From assembly GCF_000321225.1 (NCBI RefSeq), contig NW_004451409.1:564352-628351 (forward strand): a DNA stretch of 64,000 nt, in the 5' to 3' direction. Under the pieces are notes generated by a model. That model was not told the origin of the DNA. It saw only the letters and a list, made by a program, of their open reading frames with translations, and made no database searches. The translations under genes and the position numbers were made by a program. This document shows, in pieces, positions 21,551 through 33,988 of this stretch (position 1 is the first letter of the stretch; each line of letters opens with the position of its first letter). This DNA is from Odobenus rosmarus divergens. Taxonomy: Eukaryota > Chordata > Mammalia > Carnivora > Odobenidae.

Positions 21551-22912
21551 ACTTGCAGGGATTCTTACAGAATGATTTTCTACTCATTAAGGTGAAATAT
21601 CAAAATGACATTACATCTTTCCACATTTTCTAATAGGTATAGCAGAACATAAATGTTAAGAAAATGATTTTCATAAAGCAGCTGTCAAAAAAGCAGTTGG
21701 TATTATTATTGTAATTATTTTGAAATGCTTCCCAGCAGGGGATGTTAATTTTAAAGTTATAATATAGTAAAGAAAAATCAGTAAGGAAAAATCAGTTTTT
21801 ATGTGTCTTAGCAAAAACATGAAGTAAAATAGTTTTAAGAAATAGAAATCCTCACATTACTGGCATTTTTTAAGGGTTGGGGAGAGTTACATATCTAGTC
21901 TTTCAAAATTCAAATCAGGTTGGATAGTGTCTCAAAGAGTTATTATGTTTAATGCACAAAATGAAAATATCCTAAATCTGAGGAAACTTCAGGAATGGAT
22001 TTGGTGATTATGAAAACAAAGACTGGTCTGCAGCAGAAGTAGAGAAAGAAAAACTGAAAAAGAATGAAAGGCAAAAATTACTTAAGAAGAGTAGCTGGGA
22101 CAAGCCTAGGGAAATAGGACATCAAGGCAGTAGCATACTTATACACAGGCACTGTAAGTGCACAAGAAAGTCAACTCTATTTTAAAGAGTAAATCCAACC
22201 CAGTGCACCTAAAGTTGCTCTAGCAAAAAGAGAGATTTGGTGGAATAAATCTAGAACATGCGCTAATTCTAATCAAATAAAAGACAGAAAAAAGTCAGCA
22301 GCTACACCGTCAATCTCTCAACTCCTCTCTAGCCAAAAACCAACAAAACCTATGATAATCAAGAAGCCACAGACTTGAGACAAGTAGCCTGCAGAGAACC
22401 AAAAGACTGCTGCAACATGTTCTTAACACTGCCTTAACCCATTAAACGAACTAAAACCAAACCTGAGAATGCTTAGTAATACTCCAAATTTGGGAAAAAG
22501 TAGCCTGAGCAGAAAAACACTGCTGGTAGACTACTGGAAAGGGACAAATGGCACACGGAAGTGAGTGGTACTGACACTGACCAAAGGCAGAGCCCCATGC
22601 AGCCCTGACAAATTAGGTAAACAACCTAAAATGGCAGGTTGTTGTCTTCTGGGATAAGGTACACCCCCCTGGTACACATTTAATTCCAGTTCCAGGAAGG
22701 AGCAGCACATAGCTCCAGCTGAGCCCTTACTTTCCTGGATTCAAAGTCTTCAGACAACAGAAATTAGATGGGACATGCAATTCGCCTCTGACTGAGCACG
22801 TTGCCATACTAATGGAATGGAGCCACCAGGATAATTCTGTTCTCTACCAGAACACTAAGAGCTTGGGTAGGAGTAATTTTGACTACATTCACTTTTGCCT
22901 CAAACTGTCTTT

Positions 22913-23358
22913 AATTTTTTATTTAAATTCAATTTAGTTAACATATAGTGTATTATTAGTTTCAGAGGTAGAGTATAGTGATTCATCAGTTGCATATAAC
23001 ACCCAGTGCTCATGACTTCAAGTGCCCTCCTTAATGCCCATCACCCAATTACCCCATCCTCCACCCACCCACCTCCCCTCCAGCAACCCTCAGTTTGTGT
23101 CCTATAATTAAGAGTCTCTTCTGGTTTCCCTCCCTCTCTGATTTATCTTATTTTTCCTTCCTTTCCCCTATGTTCATCTATTTTGTTTCTTAAATTCCAT
23201 ATATGAGTGAAATCATATGGTATGTGTCTTTCTCTTATTTTGCTTAGCATAATACACACTAGCTCCATCCACGTCATTGCAAATGGCAAGATTTCATTCT
23301 TTAATGGCTGAGTAATATTCCATTGTGTATATATACATATCTTCTTTATCCATTCATC
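22913..23358 (-). mobile_element. 5'-truncated LINE-1 3' end, minus strand
   Basis: Reverse complement of the carnivoran L1 3'UTR and ORF2 end: TTTATTTAAATTCAATTTAG, a C-rich tract at 23030-23080 and GCAAATGGCAAGATTTCATT at 23280. It stops near 'TTTATCCATTCATCTGG'. Confidence 0.75.
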
Positions 23359-23361
23359 TGG

Positions 23362-23446
23362 TTTTTTTATTTAAATTCAATTAGCCAACGTATAATACAT
23401 TAGTTTCAGATGTAGAGTTCAATAATTTATCAGTTGCACAAGCTGT
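23362..23446 (-). mobile_element. Second LINE-1 3' tip, minus strand
   Basis: The same L1 3' terminus reappears immediately after the first ('TTTTTATTTAAATTCAATTA', 'TATAATACATTAGTTTCAGA'). It is a very short, strongly truncated second insertion or a partial duplication. Confidence 0.65.
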
Positions 23447-23819
23447 CTTTAGATTGTAATCCCTGCACAAGATAGCATACGATGCTTCACAAAGCAAACA
23501 GAGTACCTGGACAGGGTATTTTATTCTAAACAGCTGCAAGATGAAAGAAAACTGCAAGCTACTCCACCTACTAAAGGGGAAAAAAAGGGCAGCAACTGGA
23601 ACAGAACATTCAAGACAGATGAAGAACCTAGTCCATAAGAAATAATAACCCAAGGATTAAAAAAATGAAGTTACTAAGAACATGAAAGCAATAAAACAAA
23701 AACCAAAAAGTTAGATGACAAAAACCACAATGACAATGAAAAGGGAACAAATGCTAAGTAAACAAACTAAGACTTATTAATAACACCATTTCAGAATCAA
23801 ATAAATTGGAAATACCTAA

Positions 23820-23985
23820 TAGTGACTGTTTCCACTGTTATAAATGCTTTACAAGTAGCATCTTATTTAATCCTCACAAAAATTCTGTGAAACAGAGGTA
23901 TAATTATTGTTCCCATTCTACACAGGAAGAAATGCAAGCATAAGAAAGTAATTTGCCCAAGATCACATAGCTGATGAGGACTAGA
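23820..23985 (-). repeat. MIR-like element, minus strand
   Basis: 'TAATCCTCACAAAAATTCTG', 'GAGGTATAATTATTGTTCCC' and 'TGCCCAAGATCACATAGCTG' are the reverse complement of the MIR core. Confidence 0.65.
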
Positions 23986-24341
23986 ACAGACACAAATGTA
24001 ATTTGATTTCTGACATAGTGAAAGAGCTCAGGAAAACCACAGTGAATGCAGAAGAAATGGATGTGGAAGGCAAAGGCGATCCAATAAAAGGATAGTTACG
24101 TCTTAAATGTAAAGAACCCAACAAATATAAAAATGCTTTCCAAGATGTATTAGAAGAATTCCTTGAAATAAAAAGACCTGCATCTGCAAATAAAAATAAC
24201 ATACTGTATTCCAAGAAAAATGAATGGAAAATTGATCAACACTGAAACATATTCTCATTGTTACTGACGTGCAAGCCTAAGAAGGAATGGGGCAGGCATG
24301 CAAGTCACCTTTTAAAAAGAGAGAAACGACTGTCATAAGAT

Positions 24342-24370
24342 GGTGGGGTGTGGGGAGGGGGGTGTGGGGG
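24342..24370 (+). other. G-rich tract with four G-runs
   Basis: Runs of four, four, six and five G lie at 24345-24348, 24352-24355, 24357-24362 and 24366-24370, separated by 3, 1 and 3 bases. This fits a canonical intramolecular G-quadruplex on the + strand, the template strand for NBN. Confidence 0.6.
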
Positions 24371-26989
24371 AACAGAGGAAGCACAAATAATTTCCTCACT
24401 GTTTACAGCAGGGACCCAAAAAATATATCTAAAATTAAAATAGGCAGTATGAAACAAATACTGATTCTAACCTGACAGTAATTTTGTTTTGGGGTTTTTT
24501 TGGTCATATTTATCACCCTTGGTCTTAGATGGAACTCAGGAAATAAAACACCTTAAAAGAAGAAACATTTGCAAAAATTCAGCAATGCTTTCAGCTTTAC
24601 TTCCTTCTATCAATCTCTCTCCCTCTCTTCCCACTCTGTCTCTGGCAATTACTCCTCTTCAATAAAGAGATATCTGGAATAATTCACTTCATGTTTAAAT
24701 GGGTAATTCCTGGACTTCATGATTTTAACTTCGTCATTCTCTTGTGTGGTACAATTCTTTGAAATGCACATTTTAAATAAGGCCATTTATTCTTTAAAAA
24801 AGAAAGGAGGAAAGGATGTGACTTCCATTCTTTCATTTTTTGACACTAAATATCCTGAGTGACCTTAACAACCCTACTTTTTGGCAACCTTCCTAACAAT
24901 TTTTTGATTAAAAAGCATTTTTAAACACAAACTGCTGAAGACTTCATTAACCCACAATGAAGCAAAATAAAAACCCTGAGAAGTTAACAAGTACCATGGC
25001 CAGCTTTTGCCTTGCCCTGTGGGTTTCTGCAAAGCATAAAAAAACTGGGCTCTGCTTTGATGTCTGTATGGGGGATAAGTGACATGAAAGAAAATCAAAG
25101 ATGGGGAATCTAAGAAAAGACTCCAGCATTAAAGAGAGAAAGTGGAATAAACCGTACAACACAAAAAGAAGGCAAGAAAGAAACTTGCCTGCCTCAACCC
25201 TAACACATGGTGAAGGAAAAAAAAAACCAAACTGAGTTTATAATGACAAGCTGGCCTTCACTCAGGCTTCTAGTCCAAATATGTATTAACTACCTAGGTG
25301 ATCCAAAAAAATCACAAGTGGAGGCTAAAGTGGGTCTCATATTGGTAGAACCAGACTGGCAGACACAAACAAATCTTTTCTAGAGGAAATAAACTTGATC
25401 TTAGGACTCAAGGAATTCCCACACATCAAATTCCAAGGAAAATGAGCAGTTCACATTCAACTATCACAAAATATATACTTGGAAACAAGGCTCCTTAAGA
25501 GAAGAGTAGCAGAAACATATCAACAAACACTTCAGGCAAAGAATATAAGACGAGCTTAAAAATATCAGCAGGGAACAATAAGACCTAGAGATGAATGAAA
25601 CAGACAACCAGAATTGAAAAAACACAATAGGCTGAATGAAAACTCAATGGATAGGTGGGAATACCAACCAGAGAGAGTGGAAAGGAAAAGTACCAAACTG
25701 GAAGATAATCTGGAGAAGTTGCCAAAAAATACTATCCAGAGAAAAAAGGAGATAAAATATATAGAAAATAAGATAGAGAAGAAAGTGAAATTTGACTTCT
25801 GTCAAATTGGAGTTTAAGAAAGAGATAATACCCCTACCCGTAATTACCAAATGGCCCTACTTCAAATAGCCTGCTAAGAGGACCTATCTGGAGCCCACCT
25901 TTGGGTTCCAGGAGCACTAGATAAGCAGGCAATATAAAGGCTAAGAAGAAAACTGTCTAACCTCGGAAGAGACCTCTGGTTATCTCTCAATTCAACAGTC
26001 ATGTGTTTCTGAAATCTTAACTTCCACGCAGTAACTTCCTCTAGAGCAAAAAGTTGCCATTTTATTGAATTTTATTAAATTCTCCAGTAATAAGTAAGGG
26101 GTAGAAAGAATTAGGAATCAGCTATATGGCTGTTTTACATAATATCCACTAGGACTCAAAATACCCAGGAAGAAAGTAAAAAAAGAGAAGCATATTTTCA
26201 TAATCTTCCCTGTGAGTTCTCATTACAGAGTATATAAATATACACAGTTGATATGTGTAAACAATGAATTCTTGAAAATCACAGTCTAACACGGACAGTT
26301 GTAAGCAGTTCACATCTTCCCAGAAGAACAGTGTTATAAGTGGTTTGGTTTCCTGAGACTTAGGCAACATATTATAGATATGATCAAAGACATGCCATGA
26401 AGTATGCAAAATTATAAAACTCTAAAGCAATTTCAAGTGTCAAAATTATGCTGCTGGTCCTAATCTAGGATTTAAAACAATATGAACTGATCATGTAAGT
26501 ATCCTACTGTGAAAGTACATAGAAAAGCACACTCTGACATAATACATATTTGATCAGAAATCTGTACATGTTTGAACATATAAATATAAATGAAATGATA
26601 AAATGACTGGGATTTGCTTTAAAATACTCCAGGAAAAAAAAAAAGTTGGAAAGAACAGATGAAGCAAGATGTGCAAATACTGGTATTTGTTGAAGCTGTG
26701 TTTTGGGTTTGTTTCACACTCCCTTTATTTTGTATATGTTTGAAAAGTTCTTGTAATAGAAAGTTTAAGAATTTGAACTACATAGAAAGACTCCGGGGAA
26801 AAATGAGATCAGCAACAACTGCCCATAGGAGGAAGCATTAAGGCGAGTTTCCCACAGCAAGCAGTTGTCAATAGTATAACTGACTTAAGACTCCCTCACT
26901 CACTATTGAGATGGTGTGCTCATGCATCATTAAACCAAAGTATAAAAGCATACCACAGAGAATGAAGTCAAACTCTAACCTTATAACAC

Positions 26990-27600
26990 CTATGAAAATT
27001 AACTTAAAATCAATTTAAGATCTAAATATAAGAGCTAAAACTATAAAAACTCTTAAAAGAAAAAAGGGAAAAACTTTCAGACATTGGATCAGGCAGTGAA
27101 TTTTTGGATATGATGCCAAAAGCATAGGTATCAACAAAACTGATAAACTGAACTACATCAAAATTTAAAATTTCTGTGCATCAAAATACACAAACAACAG
27201 AGTGAAAGGCAACCCAGAGAAAGGGAGAAAAAAATCTGCAAATCATACATCTGATAAGGGACTATTATCCAGACTACATAAAGAACACCTCTAATTCAAC
27301 AACAAAAAATAAACAATCTGATTAATAATGGGAAGAGATTTTTGAATAGATATTTCTCCAAAAAAAATATACAAATGGCCAACAGGCATAAGATGCACGA
27401 CCTCAGTAATCATTAGGAAAGTGCAAATCAAAACCACAGTAAGGTTCCAATTAGATGCCCATTATCAAAAACAAGAGAATAACAAGTGTTGGAGAGGATA
27501 TGGAGAAACTGGAACTCTTGTGCACTATCAGTGGGAATGTGAAATGGTGCAGTTACTTTGGAAAACAGTATGGCAGTTCTTTAAAACATTAAACATAGGG
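26990..27600 (+). repeat. LINE-1 ORF2 remnant
   Basis: The 3' half of L1 ORF2 is recognisable: 'AAAGGCAACCCAGAGAAAGG', 'CATACATCTGATAAGGGACT', 'GCAAATCAAAACCACAGTAA' and 'TGGGAATGTGAAATGGTGCA'. Frames are broken and no 3' end or tail is clear. Confidence 0.75.
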
Positions 27601-28073
27601 GGAAAAAAAGATATGAGAGAACAGGAAAAAGGGGTAATAACTCAATAAAATAATGACTGAGAAATTCTCAGAACCACTGAAAGATAATTTCCAGATCTGG
27701 AAAGCCCAGTACATTCATATATTATGTAATTAATATTATTTGCAATAACACCCACATGACTGTACAACCTTCTTTTAATTGTTATCCTTTAGCTTTCTTT
27801 TACATTTTTGTAGGTTAAGTCTCCTTTCTCCCCCTTACATTAGGATATAGACTTAATTCATTTGTTTTTTTAACTAATAAGTCTAAAAGTCTCTTAAAGA
27901 AGCTTTATGGAAAGGTACAAATTAATCTTAATGCTCTATAACTTAGGAATCTTCCTGATTGAATGACCTTAGGTCAATTATCTTAACGTTTGGTTTTAAG
28001 GATTTGCTCTAAGGAAACCATGAGGGACCAAAATTTAAACCAAGCAAATTACCAGGCCTCACTTCCTACTAAC

Positions 28074-28187
28074 CTCCATTTCCTGCCTTAACCATTCTTC
28101 TAATTCTGTATTCTTCTGAGCACGATGAGCTATTAGATCTGATCCTCCAATGATGTGTGGAAGTTTTCCTGCTCCAAGAAATGTGAC
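28074..28187 (-). CDS. NBN: NBN exon 14
   Basis: 114 nt, the same length as in human, between acceptor AG (28189-28188) and donor GTTAGT from 28073. It reads [20 protein letters not shown] and continues to [12 protein letters not shown], the conserved stretch between the MRE11- and ATM-binding motifs. The exon is phase 0 at both ends. Confidence 0.95.
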
Positions 28188-28249
28188 CTGTTTTATAGTA
28201 AAAATAATAAGGTTAAATGCATTAACAAATTAAGACCATCTCATTTTTT

Positions 28250-28449
28250 TCTTTTCTTTTTTTTTTTGAGATCAAGAGTGTGTGAACAAGGGAGAGGGTC
28301 GCAGGGGGAAGAGGGAGAGAGAGAATCTCAAGCAGACTTGCCACCAAGGCAGAATCCGACGCAGGGCTCAATCTCCTAACCCTGAGATCATGGCCTGAGC
28401 TGAAATCAAGAGTCAGACGCCTAACCAACTAAGCCACCCAGGTACCCTC
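28250..28449 (-). mobile_element. CAN-SINE, minus strand
   Basis: T-run, 'GAGATCAAGAGTGTGTGAAC' and a reverse head ending TAAGCCACCCAGGTACCCT. The internal sequence is diverged. No clean target duplication was seen. Confidence 0.75.
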
Positions 28450-29044
28450 AAAACCATTATTTTTTAAAAAGCTTAATAAAATAGCACAGTATGAATCATG
28501 TATAACATAAATGCCAAATATGTTTATATCCTACAAATGAAAGTGAGTGAGAGAGAAGTAACTATGCTAGACCCATGTTTTTGCCCTATTTTTTTTTTTT
28601 TTTTGGTTATTGCTATACCCAGATTTAGATGTCACTGGGATTTATGTACCAAAATTTAATTAAGATTCTTAATTGGGAGTTTTTATTAAAAAACGGCCTT
28701 AGCTCATCATTTAGCAGTTAACGCAACTTAAGGTGAATATAGAGACTATAAAGTACCATATTTTGTTCTAAAGATTTCAAAGTTTAAGCCTTGTCTAGTA
28801 CTCATGAAAATTTACATCTTCAAAACTTTCTAATTTATAGATCTCTAGCAAAAGATGTTGGTGATGGCAACAATTTATATTTTTAATTAAAATTTTAATG
28901 GCTTATTTTAAATAAAGAGGTGCTAAAAATACTGTGAAAATGCAAATGAAGCACACTGCTAATACTGAATTTAGGAAATAATAAATTCTTAGTATCTATG
29001 GGACATACTTTCAAAATTTCAATATACAAAGTGGAAAGGGAATT

Positions 29045-29202
29045 TTATTTTAAGATTAGAGAGAGAGAGGTAGAGCGCGCATGCACGCATGAGCAGGGGG
29101 AGGGACAGAGGGAGCCCAGTGCAAGGCTAGATCCCAGGACCCTCGGAATCATGACCTGAACTGAAGGTAGACACTTAACCAACTGAGCCACCCAGGTGCC
29201 CC
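29045..29202 (-). mobile_element. CAN-SINE, minus strand
   Basis: The perfect target duplication GGAAAGGGAATT flanks it at 29033-29044 and 29203-29214. The element is somewhat shortened and ends GAGCCACCCAGGTGCCCC. Confidence 0.9.
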
Positions 29203-29621
29203 GGAAAGGGAATTCTAAAATAGTTTTCATCATTAAACACTATTTTAAAAAGCACAAATAGAGCCATGTCATTGGATTTGGGCATATAAAGAAAAACAGA
29301 GACAAATTCTTTCATTAGAGCCAATCTAGTTAAATCATCCTGCTATACAAATTTTGGTTTGAATTTCTTCTACAGTCTCAAAAAAATTCCTTAGTCAAAG
29401 ATATTATTTTTAAGAGTTTAAAATTCTTCCAAACTACTTTCCAGAAGTTTGTACTCCTCTATACTTCACCATACCTGGGTCAACAGTGAGTATTACTACT
29501 TTAATCTTTGGTAACTTCATTAATAACAAAAAAATACTATGTCTTTTGAATTTTAACAATGAGACTTGGTAACATGATACTGAACATGAAGTAACTATAC
29601 AGTTAAGAATGACCCTGTGGT

Positions 29622-29803
29622 GGGGCGCCTGGGTGGCTCAGTCGGTTGAGCGGCTGCCTTTGGCTCAGGTCATGATCCCAGGGTCCTGGGACGAAGCCCC
29701 ACATCCGGCTCCCTGCTCAGTGGGGAGTCTGCTTCTCCCTCTCCCTCTGCCTCCCCCCTGGCTTGTGTTCGTGCTCTAATAAATAAAATCTTTAAAAAAA
29801 AAA
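29622..29803 (+). mobile_element. CAN-SINE, plus strand
   Basis: The perfect 17-bp duplication AAGAATGACCCTGTGGT flanks it at 29605-29621 and 29804-29820. Head GGGCGCCTGGGTGGCTCAG, tail AATAAATAAAATCTTT plus A-run. Confidence 0.93.
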
Positions 29804-30710
29804 AAGAATGACCCTGTGGTATTCATGAGCCACACCTGTGGGATGGAAACGAGAAAGCGGGTGCCATCTAAGTGGGAGATATTTCCATCTAAGTACAAGA
29901 TATGGAGTTTAGAACTTTTACACATTGTCATAGTAGGCAAAAAAATTAACTGACAAATGTTAATAGTAGCTCACATTAGAGAAAAAAAGCTACAACACCT
30001 CATAGTACAGCAAGAATCATACACATCATATTCTAGTGAAAAGCAGTCTTCCACAGAAATCACCTGTATTCTGATGAAATGTTTAAGCAAAAGGTAGCAG
30101 TTGGTAATAGATATGGAATAAAAAGCAAATATTCCAGAAAAGACAACAAAAGAATACAGACTAGATCAGAAATATTTTTAACCATACTGATAAACATCTT
30201 ACTAGTTCCTAGAGGAGAAGAAACCTAGGTCTGATGATAATATTCAGGATACATATTTATATTTTTTATATATACATGGAACAGTAAAGTGCCTACTTTT
30301 CATTATTTAATGTGCTCAGCTATTTTCAACAAATCTGTTATCTTCATAAAGTCCTGAGCTAAAGAACCCCTTCAGGTAGACACAGATGATTAGAAGTAAA
30401 AGACCCTATCAATATAACCCAAAGCCTGCCGCTCAAGGTGGAGAAGACGAGGTAAACAGCACCCTTTAGGGAATACAGTTTGGAAGAAGTTTGTTTCCAA
30501 GTATTCATTATATATATTCATCATACATTTATTCATATATTCATTACCTGTCACTTCATGTCCTTCCTAGAGTAATTTTAACTGTTTTAAGCAGAAAAAA
30601 TAACATCAGTTTTCAATATGAACGGCTTTTACTATTTAGCATCAGTGGTATTTCTAAAAGCATTTCAAACACTGCCCTCTTGTGATAGTTTAGTTAAAGG
30701 AATACCATAC

Positions 30711-30866
30711 CTTTTTGAATTTCTTGAAATTCTTTAGTGGACCATAATCACTATTTACACTGGATGCATTTCTGGAGGCAGAGTTACTAACCACCAGTGA
30801 TCTAAATTCAGTTAGTAACACCTTCCTTGGAAGCATATCATCATCCTCCTGAAGTTCATCTTTGAT
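30711..30866 (-). CDS. NBN: NBN exon 13
   Basis: 156 nt, the same length as in human, with acceptor AG (30868-30867) and donor GTATGG from 30710. It begins [20 protein letters not shown] and ends LKNFKKFKK, the basic motif through which nibrin binds MRE11 and brings the complex to the nucleus. It starts in phase 0. Confidence 0.95.
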
Positions 30867-32632
30867 CTTAAATGGGGTTAAGATGGTTACATAAGCAGAA
30901 AAAAATAAGGAAAAAGAAAATTACTTGTCATTTGGGGAGCTATAGAAATAAGTTCAAATACCTGAAAAAAATTGTAAAAAAGGTTTATTTCTGGCACCCA
31001 AACTTTGTATTTGGAATCAAATCATATCTACTTCAAACGAGAAAATTACTCAACTACTCCACAACTTTAGAAACATTTATAACATCTATGCTAGAAGACT
31101 AAAAGCATATAGCATTTTAATTTAGTTTATTCTAACAAATATCTCAATTAATAATTTATCTTCTTGTATATATTTTCTTAGCAAGAAATCTCAGTATTGT
31201 CTACCTCTTTTCATTAAAACCATAACTAACATTATTACAACAATCTGTTCTACAAGTTCTCATCTAATATATTTAAGCTTTCTTGGATTTTCAGTAATTT
31301 TATTATTTTGACACCTCGAAAAAATTATTAATTCTGGATATACTACCTCATTAACTGAAAGCCACTTTTTAATCGCAGGTTAATCGTTATTAAATCAGCC
31401 TGAAGATTCCTTCCTGTTGCTGGGTAAGATTTTTTTTTTTTTAAGATTTTATTTATTTATTTGACAGAGAGAGAGACAGTGAGAGAGGGGTCACAAGCAG
31501 GGGGAGTCTGAGAGGGAGAAGCAGGCTTCCTGCTGAGCAGGGAGCCCGATGCGGGGCTCGATCCCAGGACCCTGGGACCACGACCTGAGCTGAAGGCAGA
31601 CACTTAACGACTGAGCCACCCAGGCACCTGATTTTAGAATTTTTAAAGACAGCAAAAGGAATTCTTAACTCATAAAATGAGGAAACTTTTTCTGGGAAAA
31701 AAAACTGGATGTATTACATCAGGATCTTCTGGGGTTTTGGTCTGGGTACCCCTACTTTTAAAAAAGCTCACCAGCTGATTCTGACATAGCTGGTCCACAG
31801 AAGGGCATTTAGTAATGAGGATTCTCTCCTTCATATGAAGATGCCAATATTTTGACTAAACTTTGTTTTTTCAACAGCAGTTACAGATTTATCGTGCTTG
31901 ATACACACTAGGTTCTCAACAAACACCTACTGAATCATTGTACCTTCCAATCACTTAATCATTATCCTTTTACTTAGTCCTATCCTTATGCAGTAGCCAT
32001 TTATAGGAAGTGATGACCACAACCATGAATGAGACTGGAGCTAACAGACCTATATGAAAGATCAGAATATTACCTTTTAACTTCATGTGGTCAGTGCTCT
32101 CACCTAATAACCTCTAACTATTCTACAGATAGTATGCAACTTACTTACACATAAAATTGGAAATAATCTGAAGTGGTAAGACAAATTATCAACATTCAGG
32201 AAAATAGGATATTAAAGATCAAAATGAAAATAAAAATTCCTAGTGATGTTATAACTATTTTATCTAAAAATTTATTTAGTAGTTTGTTTTACTAACTTTC
32301 TTCATTTTTCTGTGTCTGTTTCCTCTATGAAGTCATCTCCTATACTGATCATCAAGGCCAAAGGTCTGATATAGTAGTATAGTAATAGTACAGCCTGGAA
32401 ATCTATTAAAATAATCATGAATAACAGTTTTATTTGCTGTCATTTATTATATACTATCAGAGAAACACTGCATTTTTAATATTTACCTTATCAACCAACA
32501 AATTCTTAATACTGGGTTTTGAAGATACTTTTTCCTCAAGGAAATAAGAGTGAATGCTTATACTATCACAAATTTCTTTTTAACATTCTAAGTTTCTATT
32601 TGTAGTACTTCTCATTAAAAAATGTTACTTAC
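30867..32632 (-). other. NBN: Joined introns 11-12 of NBN; human exon 12 not found
   Basis: Human nibrin has a 69-nt exon (exon 12) between these flanking exons. I read the whole 1766-bp interval on the minus strand and see no similar segment. It holds one SINE (31430-31628). A 48-nt open segment at 32487-32534 with an acceptor and GTAAAT donor is in frame but does not resemble the human exon. Confidence 0.65.
31430..31628 (-). mobile_element. CAN-SINE, minus strand
   Basis: T-run, AAGATTTTATTTATTTATTT, GACAGAGAGAGAGACAGTGA and a reverse head ending GAGCCACCCAGGCACC. A short GATTTT repeat flanks it. Confidence 0.88.
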
Positions 32633-33074
32633 AGATATTCTGTTACTTTCTGATATTGCTTCATCATTAAAAGTGCCATTTGTTTCTATATCCAATCTTG
32701 GCCTTTTTCTAACATTGACATCTTCCTCTTGTTTTTGAACTTTCACTCCAATTTCTAACTCTGGTTTTGTGTTCTTGAATAACTGATCTAATACTTCATC
32801 TTCTACGGCTAAGTCAACAATTTCTTTTTTTTCTGATCTTAGTTTTTCTGTAGAAAGAGATTTACTGGCAAAATTTTTCACGGTGGATTTTAAATCTCTA
32901 TCTGTAAGTAAATTATCTGGTTTCTTTTCCACAGGCTTATTCTGAGATAGATGCTCCTCCTTATTTTTCCATACTGAGGGTGTAGAAGGCTGTGTTTGTT
33001 CTAAAAGAGAACAAGACATTTCTACTCTTGCTGATTTGGGTGAAGAAATTTCTTGATTTTCGTCATCTCTTTCC
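32633..33074 (-). CDS. NBN: NBN exon 11
   Basis: 442 nt (human 448) between acceptor AAG ending at 33075 and donor GTAAGT from 32632. It reads [20 protein letters not shown], includes [17 protein letters not shown] and [14 protein letters not shown], and ends NRIS in phase 0. This is the long, little-conserved central linker of nibrin between the BRCT pair and the MRE11 motif. Two codons are missing relative to human, with the frame intact. Confidence 0.94.
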
Positions 33075-33988
33075 CTTAGATTTAAAAAAGGAGAAAAGAA
33101 AGCAAAAACAGAAAATGAACACAGCTAAGTAATTTTTTGGTTTGGCAATATTCACTCCATTTAATTCACAACATTCTTAATTTTATTAATTAATATCACT
33201 GGAAATAAAAAATGGGACATCTGACAAAGAGCATAATTCATATGGACACTGTTTTCGTAGGACTGTCAACCCAATGGCTAAAACAACAGGGAGAGGTTTA
33301 TCTTTTCTGCTAAGGCAGCAGTAGCTGATAAGTCAATGTAGAGGAAAAGGTAGAAAGATATAAAAATACAAAGCACTTGTTGCCAGGAAACAATAGCTTA
33401 CTTTACAATGTAGGGAACTTGTAGGAAGGGAAAAATTACCTTGGGAATAAAACCTGATGGGTTAGTGAGAGCTAGATTCAAGATAATAAGTCAGAGTGGC
33501 GAAATCCAGAATACAGTACAGACTATAAACTGCAAATAATATGTGAATATATGACTAAGAGTTTTCTGTACAATACTGTTTCATTAAGTACTGAATAAGT
33601 ACTTTATTCATTTAAATTGCACTAAGGTCCATAGAGAACATAAAAATGTAGATCTCTGCTTCCCAGAAGTTTACCAAATTCATGTTAAACTGGAATAGTC
33701 AAGGCGCTATTTTAGTAATACTAATCTACTATCAGGATACTGGACAGACTTCTTCAAAAGGAGTGCAGCACAGTGAAACAACAGATAAGCTTAAGGTACC
33801 CACAAAAAAAAGGGATGAGGGAGAATCTATCCATAATGACCTTAGTGAAGAAGGAGATACAGACATTTTTGAGAGGGAATGAGGTCAAAGGGTCAGTTTT
33901 CTACAGAAGCATATTCAAGCAGAACACAGACTAAATGCCATTCTCTTAATATTTTTCAGAGACAGAGAGATATTATTTAAAAATAGAC
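33075..33988 (-). other. NBN: NBN intron 10
   Basis: Unique AT-rich sequence of 0.9 kb. No repeat or gene was recognised. A 66-codon plus-strand frame at 33682-33882 has no support. Confidence 0.7.

Larger units (their letters stand above)
18090..28073 (-). other. NBN: NBN intron 14
   Basis: This 10-kb intron holds a long L2-like tract (about 18250-19208), the CCNA2 retrocopy (19213-21060), a MIR split by a SINE (21090-21550), two reverse L1 3' ends (22913-23446), another MIR (23820-23985), a G-rich tract (24342-24370) and a forward L1 ORF2 remnant (about 26990-27600). 21560-22900 and 24400-26980 show only unique AT-rich sequence. Confidence 0.8.
28188..30710 (-). other. NBN: NBN intron 13
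   Basis: It contains SINEs at 28250-28449, 29045-29202 and 29622-29803 and a T-run at 28590-28605. Other parts are unique AT-rich sequence. Confidence 0.8.

Noticed and set aside
28590..28605. T-run as the tail of another retrocopy
   Set aside because: No element body or target duplication was found on either side.
32487..32534. 48-nt in-frame segment as human exon 12
   Set aside because: It has plausible splice sites and an open frame but no visible similarity to the 69-nt human exon; kept only as a possible substitute exon.
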